Below, in pieces: positions 33,459 through 42,374 of a DNA stretch of 64,000 nt. The notes beneath the pieces were generated by a model, which was not told the origin of the DNA, made no database searches, and saw only the letters and a program-made list of their open reading frames with translations. The translations under genes and the position numbers were made by a program. The stretch comes from Geminicoccus sp036263595 (GTDB lineage Bacteria; Pseudomonadota; Alphaproteobacteria; Geminicoccales; Geminicoccaceae), in NCBI RefSeq assembly GCF_036263595.1, contig NZ_DATAGQ010000148.1, positions 1 through 64,000 on the forward strand. The letters run 5' to 3'. The stretch's first letter is position 1, and each line of letters opens with the position of its first letter.

Positions 33459-34070
33459 TCAGATCATCGCGTAGACCTCGTGCCCACCTTCCCAGATCAT
33501 CTTCAGCGCGACGAGGAGGATGATGAGGAAGCCTACCCAGGCCAGCCAGCGATGCCGTTCCATCCAGCGCGCGATGAAGCTGGCGGCCACACCCATGAGC
33601 GCGATCGACAGGACTAGGCCGAAGACCAGCGCAGGCAGGTGGTCCTTGGCCACGCCCGCCACCGCCAGCACGTTGTCCAGCGACATGGACACGTCCGCAA
33701 CGGCGATCTGGAAGGCGGCGGCTGCGAACGACTTCCGGGCGACCGTTCCGGTGGCACCGGTGGCGTCGGTCTCGTGGCCATGGCTGCCCTCGCGCAGCTC
33801 GCGGTACATCTTGTACGCCACCCAGAGCAGCAGCAGCCCGCCTGCCAGCAACAGGCCGATGATCTGCAGCAGCTGCACAGCGACGAGGGCGAACGCGATG
33901 CGGAACACCAGTGCCAGCACGACCCCGATCATGATCGCGCGGCGCTTTTGCAGCTCGGGGAGGCCCGATGCCAGCTGGCCGACTACGACGGCGTTGTCGC
34001 CGGCGAGCGCGATATCGATCAGGACGATCGTGAAGAAGACATAAAATTCGGCGAGAAAGCTCTCTGGCAT
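33459..34070 (-). CDS. TerC-family integral membrane protein
   Basis: 203 residues with about seven hydrophobic helices. The family signature aspartates are present in IVLIDIALAGDNAVVV and AVADVSMSLDNVLAVAG. A histidine-containing cytoplasmic loop (GSHGHETDATG) lies in the middle. TerC proteins (YjbE, YkoY, Alx types) move metal ions, chiefly manganese, or help metalate exported enzymes. ATG 34070 gives the normal N-terminus. It is divergent from cobU; the 116-bp gap shows no manganese (yybP-ykoY) riboswitch that I can recognise. Confidence 0.88.
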   Translation of the reverse strand: MPESFLAEFYVFFTIVLIDIALAGDNAVVVGQLASGLPELQKRRAIMIGVVLALVFRIAFALVAVQLLQIIGLLLAGGLLLLWVAYKMYRELREGSHGHETDATGATGTVARKSFAAAAFQIAVADVSMSLDNVLAVAGVAKDHLPALVFGLVLSIALMGVAASFIARWMERHRWLAWVGFLIILLVALKMIWEGGHEVYAMI

Positions 34071-34186
34071 GTGCGCTCCGGCGATGACGGTGGGGCGCAT
34101 AGCAGATGGACCGAGGAGAACCAGTTGAAAAGACGTCATCTTCCTGCCTTGACCCGGCGCACCGGGCCGCTGCACACCCCATCGGC

Positions 34187-34720
34187 ATGACGAACGGGGC
34201 TCGATCGCAGGTCACGCTGGTCCTGGGCGGGGCGCGCTCGGGCAAGAGCCGGCATGCCGAATCGGTCTGCCTGCGCACCGGCCTGGAGCCCGTCTATCTC
34301 GCCACGTCGCAGGTTTTCGACGCCGAGATGGCGAGCCGCGTGGCACGGCACCGGGCGGATCGGGACCCTCGCTGGACCACTGTCGAGGAGCCGCTGGCAC
34401 TGGCCGCCAGCCTGCGGCTTCATGCGGCACCGGGGCGGATCGTGCTGGTGGAATGCCTGACGCTCTGGGTGACCAACCTGATGGTGGCCGAGCTGGACGT
34501 GGCGGCCGCCTCGGCCGAGCTGGTAGCGACGCTGACGGATCTGGCGGGCCCGGTGGTGCTCGTGTCGAACGAAGTGGGGCAAGGCGTCGTTCCGGCCAAT
34601 GCGATGGCCCGGACGTTCGTCGATCATGCCGGCCGGCTTCATCAGGACGTCGCCGCCATCGCGACGACGGTCACCCTGGTCGTGGCGGGGCTGGCGCTGC
34701 AACTGAAGGGCCATCGATGA
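34187..34720 (+). CDS. cobU: Adenosylcobinamide kinase/adenosylcobinamide-phosphate guanylyltransferase
   Basis: 177 residues, normal for CobU/CobP. P-loop GGARSGKS at 14-21, then RVARHRADRDPRWTTVEEP, where His55 corresponds to the GMP-accepting histidine, then LVECLTLWVTNLM and VSNEVGQGVVP. It phosphorylates adenosylcobinamide and then attaches GMP, in the nucleotide-loop part of cobalamin synthesis. Its stop overlaps the cobW start by ATGA at 34717-34720. Confidence 0.93.
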   Translation: MTNGARSQVTLVLGGARSGKSRHAESVCLRTGLEPVYLATSQVFDAEMASRVARHRADRDPRWTTVEEPLALAASLRLHAAPGRIVLVECLTLWVTNLMVAELDVAAASAELVATLTDLAGPVVLVSNEVGQGVVPANAMARTFVDHAGRLHQDVAAIATTVTLVVAGLALQLKGHR

Positions 34721-35745
34721 CGAAGATCGCAGCGACGGTGATCACCGGGTTTCTCGGCAGCGGCAAGACCACGCTGATCCGCCACCTCCTGCAGCATGCC
34801 GGCGGCCGGCGGCTGGCCCTGGTGATCAACGAGTTCGGCGAGGTGGGCGTCGACCGGGAGGTGCTGCTCGGCTGCGGCGATGCCACCTGCCGCGAAGAGG
34901 ACGTGGTGGAGCTGGCCAATGGCTGCATCTGCTGCACCGTGGCCGACGACTTCCTGCCGACCATGGAGAAGCTCCTGGCCCTCGACCCGCCGCCCGACCA
35001 TATCGTGATCGAGACCTCGGGCCTCGCCCTGCCCAAGCCCCTGGTCAAGGCGTTCGCCTGGCCGGGTATCCGGGATCGGGTGACCGTGGACGGGGTGGTG
35101 ACGGTCGTAGACGCTGCGGCAGTGGCAGCCGGCCTGTTCGCGCCGGATCCGGCCGCGGTGAAGGCGCAGCAGCTGGCCGACGACAATCTCGACCACGAGA
35201 CGCCGCTGGAGGAACTGTTCGAGGAGCAGGTCGGCTGTGCCGACCTGGTGGTGCTCAACAAGAGCGACCTCGTCCCGGCCGCAAGCTGGGAAGAGGTCGA
35301 TCGGGCCGTCGCCCATGACCTGCGGCCGCAGGCACGCACGGTGCGGGCATGCCATGGTCGCCTGCCGATCAACGTCCTGCTGGGCCTGGGTGCAGCCGCC
35401 GAGAGCGACCTGGACAGCCGCCCTTCGCACCATGAGGGCGAGGACCACGATCACGACGATTTCGAGAGCTTCGCCGTTGAACTGGGCCCGGTGAGCGACC
35501 CGGACAGGACAGCGGCCGCGTTGGCCGAGCTTGCCGACCGCCATCGCGTGCTGCGCCTCAAGGGATTCGTGGAGGTGGCCGGCAAGCCGATGCGCCTGCT
35601 GGTCCAGGGTGTCGGCGGCCGGATTGCGCATGCCTATGATCGTCCCTGGCGCCATGGCGAGGCGCGCAGCGGCCGGCTGGTCGTCATCGGCGAAAAGGGC
35701 CTGGACCAGCCAGGGATCGAAGCGGCCGTTCGCGCCGCCGCCTGA
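34717..35745 (+). CDS. cobW: CobW-like GTP-dependent metallochaperone
   Basis: 342 residues. P-loop GFLGSGKT at 11-18, the metal-binding GCICC motif at 69-73 (Cys70, Cys72, Cys73), the G4 motif NKSD at 181-184, and a histidine-rich loop near 238-246 (HHEGEDHDHDD) before the CobW C-terminal domain. COG0523 GTPases deliver metal; CobW is thought to bring cobalt to the CobNST chelatase, and its place directly before cobN fits. The start is fixed by the ATGA overlap with cobU. Confidence 0.93.
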   Translation: MTKIAATVITGFLGSGKTTLIRHLLQHAGGRRLALVINEFGEVGVDREVLLGCGDATCREEDVVELANGCICCTVADDFLPTMEKLLALDPPPDHIVIETSGLALPKPLVKAFAWPGIRDRVTVDGVVTVVDAAAVAAGLFAPDPAAVKAQQLADDNLDHETPLEELFEEQVGCADLVVLNKSDLVPAASWEEVDRAVAHDLRPQARTVRACHGRLPINVLLGLGAAAESDLDSRPSHHEGEDHDHDDFESFAVELGPVSDPDRTAAALAELADRHRVLRLKGFVEVAGKPMRLLVQGVGGRIAHAYDRPWRHGEARSGRLVVIGEKGLDQPGIEAAVRAAA

Positions 35746-35751
35746 GCCAGC

Positions 35752-38700
35752 GTGCACCTTCTCCCAGCCACGGCGAGCGGCACGCCTACCGATGGCGAGG
35801 CCGTCGACCTCGCCCAGACGCCGGCTGACCTGGTCGTAGCCTCGTTCGCCGACACGGAACTGGCCTGCCTCGCCGCCGCCGCCGAGCGCTTGAGCGACCG
35901 CTGCCCGTCGCTGCGGATCGCTCCGCTGCGGCTGCTGCGCCACCCCATGTCGGTCGACCTGTGGGTCGAACGGACGGTGGCCCATGCCCGCCTGGTAGTC
36001 CTGCGATTGATCGGCGGCCGCCCCTACTGGTCCTATGGGCTGGACCAGGTGGTGGCGGCCTGCCGCGGCAGGAACATCCCGCTGGCCGTGCTGCCGGGCG
36101 ATGATCGGGCCGATCCTTCCCTGGATGGCTTGTCGAGCCTGCCGGCCGCGATCAATGGCCTGCTCTGGCGCCAACTGGCGGAAGGCGGGATCGAGAACGC
36201 CCTCAGCTTTCTGGAAAGCGCCGCTGCGATCCTGGACGGCCGCCCCGTCTCAGCCCGGCCGAGCCCGCTGCCGCGCACGGGGCTGTACCGTGATGGCCGA
36301 ACCTGGCCCACGCCCGACGCCTTCCTCGACGGCCACCGTCGGGCACCGGACGCCATCCTGCTGTTCTACCGGGCCCTGATGCTGGCTGGCGACACGGCCC
36401 CGGTTGATGAGCTGATCAACGCGCTGCGGAACCGCGGCATCGAGGCGGTGGGCCTGTTCACCACGAGCCTGAAGGATCCTGCCGAGGGAGCGATCGTACG
36501 CAGCTTCTGCGCGGAGCTGCGGCCGTTTATCGTCCTTGCAGCCACCAGCTTCTCCACGGCCCGCGCCGAGGACGGCTGGGCTACGCCCCTGGACGAGCTC
36601 GACGTCCCGGTCCTGCAGCTGGTCCTGGCCGGCAGCACCGAACAGGCATGGCGTCAGTCCTCACGCGGCCTGATGCCCGTGGATCTCGGCATGCAGGTGG
36701 CTCTTCCGGAACTGGACGGCCGCCTTCACGGCCCGGTGATCGGCTTCAAGGACGAAGGCCGCATCGACCAGCGCACCCAGTGCCCGCTCATGCGCTGGCT
36801 GCCGTTCGCCGAAGGCATCCAGGCTGCCGCGGAACGGGCGCAGGCCTGGCTGGACCTGCAGCGCACTCCTGCCCCCGAACGCCGCATCGCCCTGGTGCTC
36901 GCCAACTATCCAATCCGTGATGGCCGGATCGCCAACGGCGTTGGTCTCGACACGCCCGCCTCGACCGTCGTGCTGCTCCGCGCCCTCGCCGAGGCTGGAT
37001 ACGATATCCAACCCATGCCGGCGGATGGCGACGACCTCGTCCGGCAGCTCCAGGCAGGCGTCACCAACGAGCCGCCCTCGAGCAGGACCGTCAGGACGGT
37101 CCTACCGCTCGACCGGTACGAGCGCTGGCTGGACCAGCTGTCGCCGGCGATCCGTGCCGCCGTTCGGGAGCGCTGGGGATCACCTTGCGACGATCCCTTC
37201 TGCGTCGACGGCCAGTTCCTCCTGCCCGTCCTTCCGCTCGGCAACACCATCGTCGCCCTGCAGCCCTCCCGAGGCTACGAGATCGACCCCGCGCTGAGCT
37301 GGCACGATCCGGCCCTGCCGCCACCCCATCGCTACGTCGCCTTCTATCTCTGGCTGCGCCACGAATTTGGTGCCCATGCGCTGGTCCAGGTGGGCAAGCA
37401 CGGCAACCTGGAATGGCTGCCGGGCAAGGCCACCGGGCTCAGCCAGGACTGTTTCCCCGCTGCCTTGATCGGCCCGCTGCCGGTGATCTACCCGTTCATC
37501 GTCAACGATCCCGGCGAGGGCACCCAGGCCAAGCGGCGGACAGGCGCCGTGGTGGTCGACCATCTCACGCCGCCGCTGGCAAGGGGCGGCCTGCATGGCG
37601 ACCTGCGGGCGCTCGAGAACCTGCTGGACGAGTACAGCGAGGCGCGCGACCTGGACCCCAAGCGAGCCAAGGCGCTCGGCCGGTCCATCGCCGAGGAGGC
37701 ACAGCGCCTGAAGCTGGACCACGACCTCGCCTCCGCAGGCTCCGCCGAGGACAGCATCGTCGCCCTGGACTCCTACCTGTGCGACCTCAAGGAATTGCAG
37801 ATCCGCGACGGCCTGCACGTGCTGGGCACGAGCCCGACCGGCCATGCCCGTGCCGAGATGCTGTCGGCGATCATCCGGCTGCCGCGCGGCTCCCGTGACG
37901 GCGATGCCTCGTTGCCACGGGCGCTGGCAGCCGACCTGGACCTCCACGACTTCGATCCGCTCGCCGGGGAGGAACTGGGCCGGCCCTGGCTGGGACCGAA
38001 GCCGCCCGCCCTGGATGCCCTGTCGCGGGCACCCTGGCGCACCCTGGGCGACACGATCGAGCGGCTGGAGCATCTGGCCCTTGCCATGCTCGCGGACAAG
38101 GCGCCGGTGCCGCCGGCTTGGCAGCGGACGAGGGCCGTCCTTGATCAGGTCGTGAGTCAGATCGCACCGGCCCTGGACCATTCGGGCAGAAACGAGATTA
38201 CGAGCGTCCTGCACGCCCTGGACGGCCGCTTCATCCGCCCGGGCCCGTCGGGCGCACCCAGTCGCGGCCGCCCCGACGTGCTGCCGACCGGCCGCAACTT
38301 CTTCTCGATCGACGCCCGCTCGCTTCCCACCCCGACGGCGTGGCGGCTGGGATGGGCATCGGCGGCCTCGGTCGTGCAACTCTATGTCGAGCGGCACGGC
38401 GACTGGCCGAAGGCGCTGGTCATTTCCGCCTGGGGAACGGCCAACATGCGCACCGGCGGCGACGACATCGCCCAGGCGCTGGCCCTGATGGGCTGCCGGC
38501 CGGTCTGGGATGGCGCCGGCGGACGCGTCACCGGCATCGAGGTGCTGCCGCTGTCCATGCTCGACCGGCCGCGGATCGACGTCACCTTCCGCGTCTCAGG
38601 GTTCTTCCGCGACGCCTTCCCGCACCAGATCGCCCTGCTCGACGAGGCCGTGCGGCTGGTCAGCGCGCTGGACGAGCCGCCGGAGTGCAACCCCCTGGCT

Positions 38701-39486
38701 GACCGGGTCCGGACCGAGACGGCGCGGCTCGTCGCGGCCGGCCAGGAGCCGTCGCAGGCGCAATTGCAGGCCTCGGCACGGATCTTCGGCAGCAGGCCAG
38801 GGGCCTATGGCGCCGGCCTGCAGGCGCTGATCGACGAGCGGCACTGGCAGACGGACGCCGATCTGGCCGCCGCCTATCTGACCTGGGGCGGCTACGCCTA
38901 TGGCAGGGGCCGCGACGGCATCAACGACCGGGATCAGTTGGAGCAACGCCTGGCAGGGATCGACCTCGTCCTGCACAACCAGGACAACCGCGAGCACGAT
39001 CTGCTCGACAGCGACGACTACTACCAGTTCGAAGGCGGCGTCATCGCCGCCGTCCGCACGCTGAGCGGGCGGCAGCCGGAAGCCTTCCATGTCGACCATA
39101 GTCGCCCGGAGACGCCGAAGCCGCGCACGCTCGCGGCCGAGATCGGCCGGATCGTCCGCGGCCGTGCGTCCAATCCGCGCTGGATCGCCGGCGTCATGCG
39201 GCACGGCTACAAGGGCGCCTTCGAGATGGCCGCGACCGTCGACTATCTCTTCGCCTTCGCCGCGACCGCCCGGGTCGTCGAGGACCACCATTTCGATCAG
39301 CTCTTCGAGGCCTATCTTCAGGACGAGCAGGTCCGGTCCTTCCTGGAGGAAGCCAGCCCGGCGGGCCTGCGCGAGATGGCGGCGCGGTTCATGGAGGCAG
39401 TGGAGCGAGGCTTGTGGCGCCCTGCCCGGAACAGTGTCGTATCCCAGCTGACGGACCTGCTCGCGCAGACGCCGCAGGCCCGTTAG
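35752..39486 (+). CDS. cobN: Cobaltochelatase large subunit CobN
   Basis: 1244 residues, in the CobN range. Typical segments: FVLAATSFSTA, the NYPIRDGRIANGVGLDTPAS region, LVQVGKHGNLEWLPGKA, VVDHLTPPLARGG, GTANMRTGGDDIAQALALMG, and near the end IAGVMRHGYKGAFEMAATVDY, all shared with the ChlH/BchH/CobN family. It inserts cobalt into hydrogenobyrinate a,c-diamide with CobS and CobT, which are not in this window. It starts at GTG 35752, seven bases behind cobW. Confidence 0.95.
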   Translation: MHLLPATASGTPTDGEAVDLAQTPADLVVASFADTELACLAAAAERLSDRCPSLRIAPLRLLRHPMSVDLWVERTVAHARLVVLRLIGGRPYWSYGLDQVVAACRGRNIPLAVLPGDDRADPSLDGLSSLPAAINGLLWRQLAEGGIENALSFLESAAAILDGRPVSARPSPLPRTGLYRDGRTWPTPDAFLDGHRRAPDAILLFYRALMLAGDTAPVDELINALRNRGIEAVGLFTTSLKDPAEGAIVRSFCAELRPFIVLAATSFSTARAEDGWATPLDELDVPVLQLVLAGSTEQAWRQSSRGLMPVDLGMQVALPELDGRLHGPVIGFKDEGRIDQRTQCPLMRWLPFAEGIQAAAERAQAWLDLQRTPAPERRIALVLANYPIRDGRIANGVGLDTPASTVVLLRALAEAGYDIQPMPADGDDLVRQLQAGVTNEPPSSRTVRTVLPLDRYERWLDQLSPAIRAAVRERWGSPCDDPFCVDGQFLLPVLPLGNTIVALQPSRGYEIDPALSWHDPALPPPHRYVAFYLWLRHEFGAHALVQVGKHGNLEWLPGKATGLSQDCFPAALIGPLPVIYPFIVNDPGEGTQAKRRTGAVVVDHLTPPLARGGLHGDLRALENLLDEYSEARDLDPKRAKALGRSIAEEAQRLKLDHDLASAGSAEDSIVALDSYLCDLKELQIRDGLHVLGTSPTGHARAEMLSAIIRLPRGSRDGDASLPRALAADLDLHDFDPLAGEELGRPWLGPKPPALDALSRAPWRTLGDTIERLEHLALAMLADKAPVPPAWQRTRAVLDQVVSQIAPALDHSGRNEITSVLHALDGRFIRPGPSGAPSRGRPDVLPTGRNFFSIDARSLPTPTAWRLGWASAASVVQLYVERHGDWPKALVISAWGTANMRTGGDDIAQALALMGCRPVWDGAGGRVTGIEVLPLSMLDRPRIDVTFRVSGFFRDAFPHQIALLDEAVRLVSALDEPPECNPLADRVRTETARLVAAGQEPSQAQLQASARIFGSRPGAYGAGLQALIDERHWQTDADLAAAYLTWGGYAYGRGRDGINDRDQLEQRLAGIDLVLHNQDNREHDLLDSDDYYQFEGGVIAAVRTLSGRQPEAFHVDHSRPETPKPRTLAAEIGRIVRGRASNPRWIAGVMRHGYKGAFEMAATVDYLFAFAATARVVEDHHFDQLFEAYLQDEQVRSFLEEASPAGLREMAARFMEAVERGLWRPARNSVVSQLTDLLAQTPQAR

Positions 39487-39520
39487 GTTGCCCGCACGAA
39501 CCCGAGGGAGGCGCAGAACC

Positions 39521-40792
39521 ATGCTGCTCGGCTGCATCGCCGATGATTCCACCGGCGCCACCGATCTTGCCGCCGTGCTGGTCGCCGAAGGCATGCGCAC
39601 GGTCCAGACGATCGGCGTACCGGATGCCGGCACCGATCCGGGCGATGTCGACGCGCTCGTGGTGGCGCTGAAATCGCGCTCGATCCAGCCATCCGCGGCT
39701 GTCCACCAGTCGCTGGCCGCCCTGCGCTACCTGCAGGAGCGGGGGGCGAAGCAGATCCTGTTCAAGTACTGCTCCACCTTCGACTCCACGCGGGAGGGCA
39801 ATATCGGCCCGGTCGCCGAAGCGCTCCTGGAAGCACTGGGCGAGGAGCAGACGATCGTCTGCCCGGCCTACCCCACCCTGAACCGCTCGATCTTTCGCGG
39901 CCACCTGTTCGTCGGCGACCGGCTCCTGTCGGAAAGCGGAATGGAGAAGCACCCGCTCAACCCGATGACCGAGCCCGACCTGGTGCGGGTGATGGCCTCG
40001 CAGAGCCGCCGCAAGGTGGGGCTGGTGCGCTATGACACGGTGCGCGACGGAGCCGACGCCGTCCGCACCCGGTTGGGCGAGCTTCGCGCCGATGGCGTTG
40101 CCCATGTCGTCACCGACGTGATCTACGACGAGGACCTGCGCATCCTGGGTGAGGCCGCGGCAGGGCTGAAGCTCGTGACGGGCGGCTCCGGCATCGCCCT
40201 GGGACTGCCGGAGAATTTCCGCCGCCAGGGACTGCTCGGCCGCCACGAGGCCGGCGAACTGCCGGAGGTGGATGGCTACGAAGCGGTTCTTGCCGGCAGT
40301 TGCTCCGTGGCGACACGTGGCCAAGTCGCCGACTTCCTGAACGGGCGTCCCGGCTTCAAGCTCGATCCGCAGAAGCTGGCGGACGGCGACGGAGCGGTTG
40401 AGGAAGCGCTCGCGTTCGCGCAGGAGCGGTTGAAGGACGGGCCGCTGATCATCTACGCCACCGCCGAACCGGGCGAGGTCGCCGCAGCCCAGACGGTGCT
40501 CGGCCGCGAGCGGGCGGGCGAGCTGGTCGAGGCCGCCATGGCCAAGCTGGCGACGGGCCTGGTCGAGCGTGGCGTGCGCCGGCTCGTAGTGGCGGGCGGC
40601 GAGACGAGCGGCTCGGTGGTCTCAGCACTCAAGGTTTCGGCGCTGCGGATCGGGCAGAAGATCGACCCGGGCGTTCCGGCAACCGTGTCGGTCGGCGACC
40701 GCCCCCTCGCCCTGGCGCTCAAGTCAGGCAATTTCGGGACGCCCAACTTCCTGAGCAAGGCGTTCGGCTTCATGCCGGGAAAGCGGCCATGA
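39521..40792 (+). CDS. otnK: 3-oxo-tetronate kinase (four-carbon acid sugar kinase)
   Basis: 423 residues of the DUF1537/four-carbon acid sugar kinase family. The N-terminal domain starts LLGCIADDSTGATDLA and contains FKYCSTFDSTREGNIGPVAEAL; the C-terminal nucleotide-binding domain has VVAGGETSGSVVSALKVSAL. ATG 39521 follows CGAGGGAGG. OtnK phosphorylates 2-dehydrotetronate or 3-dehydrotetronate to the 4-phosphate. The next gene is the matching decarboxylase OtnC, overlapping by ATGA, which supports 3-oxo-tetronate kinase specifically. It begins 34 bases behind cobN. Confidence 0.9.
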   Translation: MLLGCIADDSTGATDLAAVLVAEGMRTVQTIGVPDAGTDPGDVDALVVALKSRSIQPSAAVHQSLAALRYLQERGAKQILFKYCSTFDSTREGNIGPVAEALLEALGEEQTIVCPAYPTLNRSIFRGHLFVGDRLLSESGMEKHPLNPMTEPDLVRVMASQSRRKVGLVRYDTVRDGADAVRTRLGELRADGVAHVVTDVIYDEDLRILGEAAAGLKLVTGGSGIALGLPENFRRQGLLGRHEAGELPEVDGYEAVLAGSCSVATRGQVADFLNGRPGFKLDPQKLADGDGAVEEALAFAQERLKDGPLIIYATAEPGEVAAAQTVLGRERAGELVEAAMAKLATGLVERGVRRLVVAGGETSGSVVSALKVSALRIGQKIDPGVPATVSVGDRPLALALKSGNFGTPNFLSKAFGFMPGKRP

Positions 40793-41430
40793 GCAGCGAG
40801 AGCCAGCTGCGCGAGCAGATCTGCACCATCGGCAAGTCGATCTTCGACCGCGGCCTGACCTCGGGCTCGACCGGCAACATCAGCGCGCGGCTGGACGACG
40901 GCACGTGGCTGATGACGCCCACCAACGCCTCGCTCGGCCGCCTGGACCCTGGGCGGATCAGCAGGCTGGACGCGGCCGGCCGGCTCCTGTCCGGCGACCC
41001 GCCGTCGAAGGAAATCCCGCTGCACTCGGCCATGTACGACGAGCGCAGCGGCTCCGGCGCCATCGTGCACCTGCACTCCACGCATTCGGTTGCCGTCTCG
41101 ATGTTGCCGGAGGTGGATCCCGAGAACGTCCTGCCGCCGCTCACCGCCTATTACTGCATGCGCTGCGGAAGGGTGCCGCTGATCCCCTATTTCATCCCAG
41201 GCGATCCTGCCCTGGGCGACGCCATTCGTGGCGTGGCGGGCAAGGCCAGCACGGTGCTCCTGGCCAATCACGGCCCGGTCGTCGCCGGCAAGGATCTGGA
41301 AGCCGCCACCAACGCGGTGGAAGAGCTGGAAGAGACGGCCAAGCTCTATCTGATGCTGCGCAACCTGAACCCGCGCCTGCTGACGCCGGAACAGGTCGCG
41401 GAGATCGAGGCGAAGTACCCGATTAAGTGA
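40789..41430 (+). CDS. otnC: 3-oxo-tetronate 4-phosphate decarboxylase (class II aldolase family)
   Basis: 213 residues. Class II aldolase/adducin fold: SGSTGNISARL near 26-35, Glu75 in SKEIPLH, metal histidines His94 and His96 in IVHLHSTHS and His161 in ANHGPVVAG. OtnC decarboxylates 3-oxo-tetronate 4-phosphate to dihydroxyacetone phosphate. Coupled to otnK by the ATGA at 40789-40792. The other usual partners, an OtnI isomerase and a tetronate dehydrogenase, are not adjacent; the dehydrogenase role may be met elsewhere. Confidence 0.9.
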   Translation: MSSESQLREQICTIGKSIFDRGLTSGSTGNISARLDDGTWLMTPTNASLGRLDPGRISRLDAAGRLLSGDPPSKEIPLHSAMYDERSGSGAIVHLHSTHSVAVSMLPEVDPENVLPPLTAYYCMRCGRVPLIPYFIPGDPALGDAIRGVAGKASTVLLANHGPVVAGKDLEAATNAVEELEETAKLYLMLRNLNPRLLTPEQVAEIEAKYPIK

Positions 41431-41438
41431 ACGAAAAA

Positions 41439-41458
41439 GGGCGGCCGATCGGCCGCCC
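41439..41458 (-). terminator. Intrinsic terminator of the leftward ABC/FAH operon
   Basis: GGGCGGCCGATCGGCCGCCC is a perfect 20-base palindrome. On the minus strand it is followed by TTTTT (complement of the A-run 41434-41438), the classic intrinsic-terminator layout for the leftward operon whose last stop is at 41485. On the plus strand no T-run follows, so it would serve otnC only weakly. Confidence 0.85.
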
Positions 41459-41484
41459 CTCGTCGTGTACCAAACCAATTCAGG

Positions 41485-42330
41485 TCAGGCCTGCACCAGC
41501 TCCTGCCGCTGCTCGCCCAGGCCCTCGATGCCCAGGCGCATGACTTGGCCCGCCTTCAGGTAGATCGGCTCCGGCTTCTGGCCTAGGCCAACGCCCGGCG
41601 GGGTGCCGGTGGAGATGATGTCGCCCGGATAAAGCGACATGAACTGGCTGAGATAGTGCACCAGGAAGCGCACGCCGTAGACCATCGTCTTGGTCGAGCC
41701 GTTCTGGTAGCGGTGCCCGTCGACCTCCAGCCACATGTGAAGGTTTTGCGGGTCCGGCACCTCGTCACGGGTGACGAGCCAAGGACCGGTCGGCCCGAAC
41801 GTGTCGCAGGACTTGCCCTTGGTCCACTGGCCGCCGCGCTCGGCCTGGAAGGCCCGCTCCGAGACGTCGTTGATCACGCAGTAGCCGGCGACATGGTCCA
41901 GCGCCTGGTCCTCGCTGACATAGGAGGCGGTCTTGCCGATCACCACGCCCAGCTCGACCTCCCAATCGGTCTTCACCGAGGTGCGCGGGATCTTGACCTG
42001 GTCGTTCGGCCCCACGATCGCCGAGGTGGCCTTCATGAAGATGACCGGCTCGGGCGGCACGGCCATGCCGCTTTCCGCGGCGTGGTCGGCATAGTTCAGG
42101 CCGATGCAGATGAACTTGCCGGTCCTACCGACACAGGGTCCGAGACGGACGCTGTCCTCGACCTTGGGCAGCTTGGCCAAATCGACCGCGCGGATCTTCG
42201 CAAGGCCGTCATCGGACAGGACATCGGCGGCGATGTCGGACACGACCCCGTCCAGCGAACGGATCACGCCGTCCTGATCCACGATACCGGGCTTTTCGGC
42301 CCCGGGCGTGCCGTAACGCACGAGCTTCAT
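41485..42330 (-). CDS. Fumarylacetoacetate hydrolase-family protein
   Basis: 281 residues. The FAH fold is marked by CIGLNYADHAAE (75-86), the metal ligands Glu124 and Glu126 in TDWEVELGVVIGK, and PGDIISTGTPPGVG near the C-terminus. The closest named types are ureidoglycolate lyase-like and 2-hydroxyhepta-2,4-diene-1,7-dioate isomerase-like hydrolases; bacterial members also include fumarylpyruvate hydrolase and oxaloacetate tautomerase. ATG 42330 follows GGAGGATGG. It lies 44 bases behind the ABC transporter genes and is probably their last co-transcribed gene, suggesting that it processes the imported compound. Confidence 0.87.
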   Translation of the reverse strand: MKLVRYGTPGAEKPGIVDQDGVIRSLDGVVSDIAADVLSDDGLAKIRAVDLAKLPKVEDSVRLGPCVGRTGKFICIGLNYADHAAESGMAVPPEPVIFMKATSAIVGPNDQVKIPRTSVKTDWEVELGVVIGKTASYVSEDQALDHVAGYCVINDVSERAFQAERGGQWTKGKSCDTFGPTGPWLVTRDEVPDPQNLHMWLEVDGHRYQNGSTKTMVYGVRFLVHYLSQFMSLYPGDIISTGTPPGVGLGQKPEPIYLKAGQVMRLGIEGLGEQRQELVQA

Positions 42331-42374
42331 GAGCGAACCATCCTCCCAATGCGGCGCTGGAAGCGCTCTAGACG

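Noticed and set aside
34071..34186. Manganese (yybP-ykoY) or cobalamin riboswitch between terC and cobU
   Set aside because: Both genes often carry such leaders, but the 116-base interval has neither the GGGGAGTAGC-type manganese core nor a GCCACTG B12 box, and is too short for a cobalamin riboswitch.
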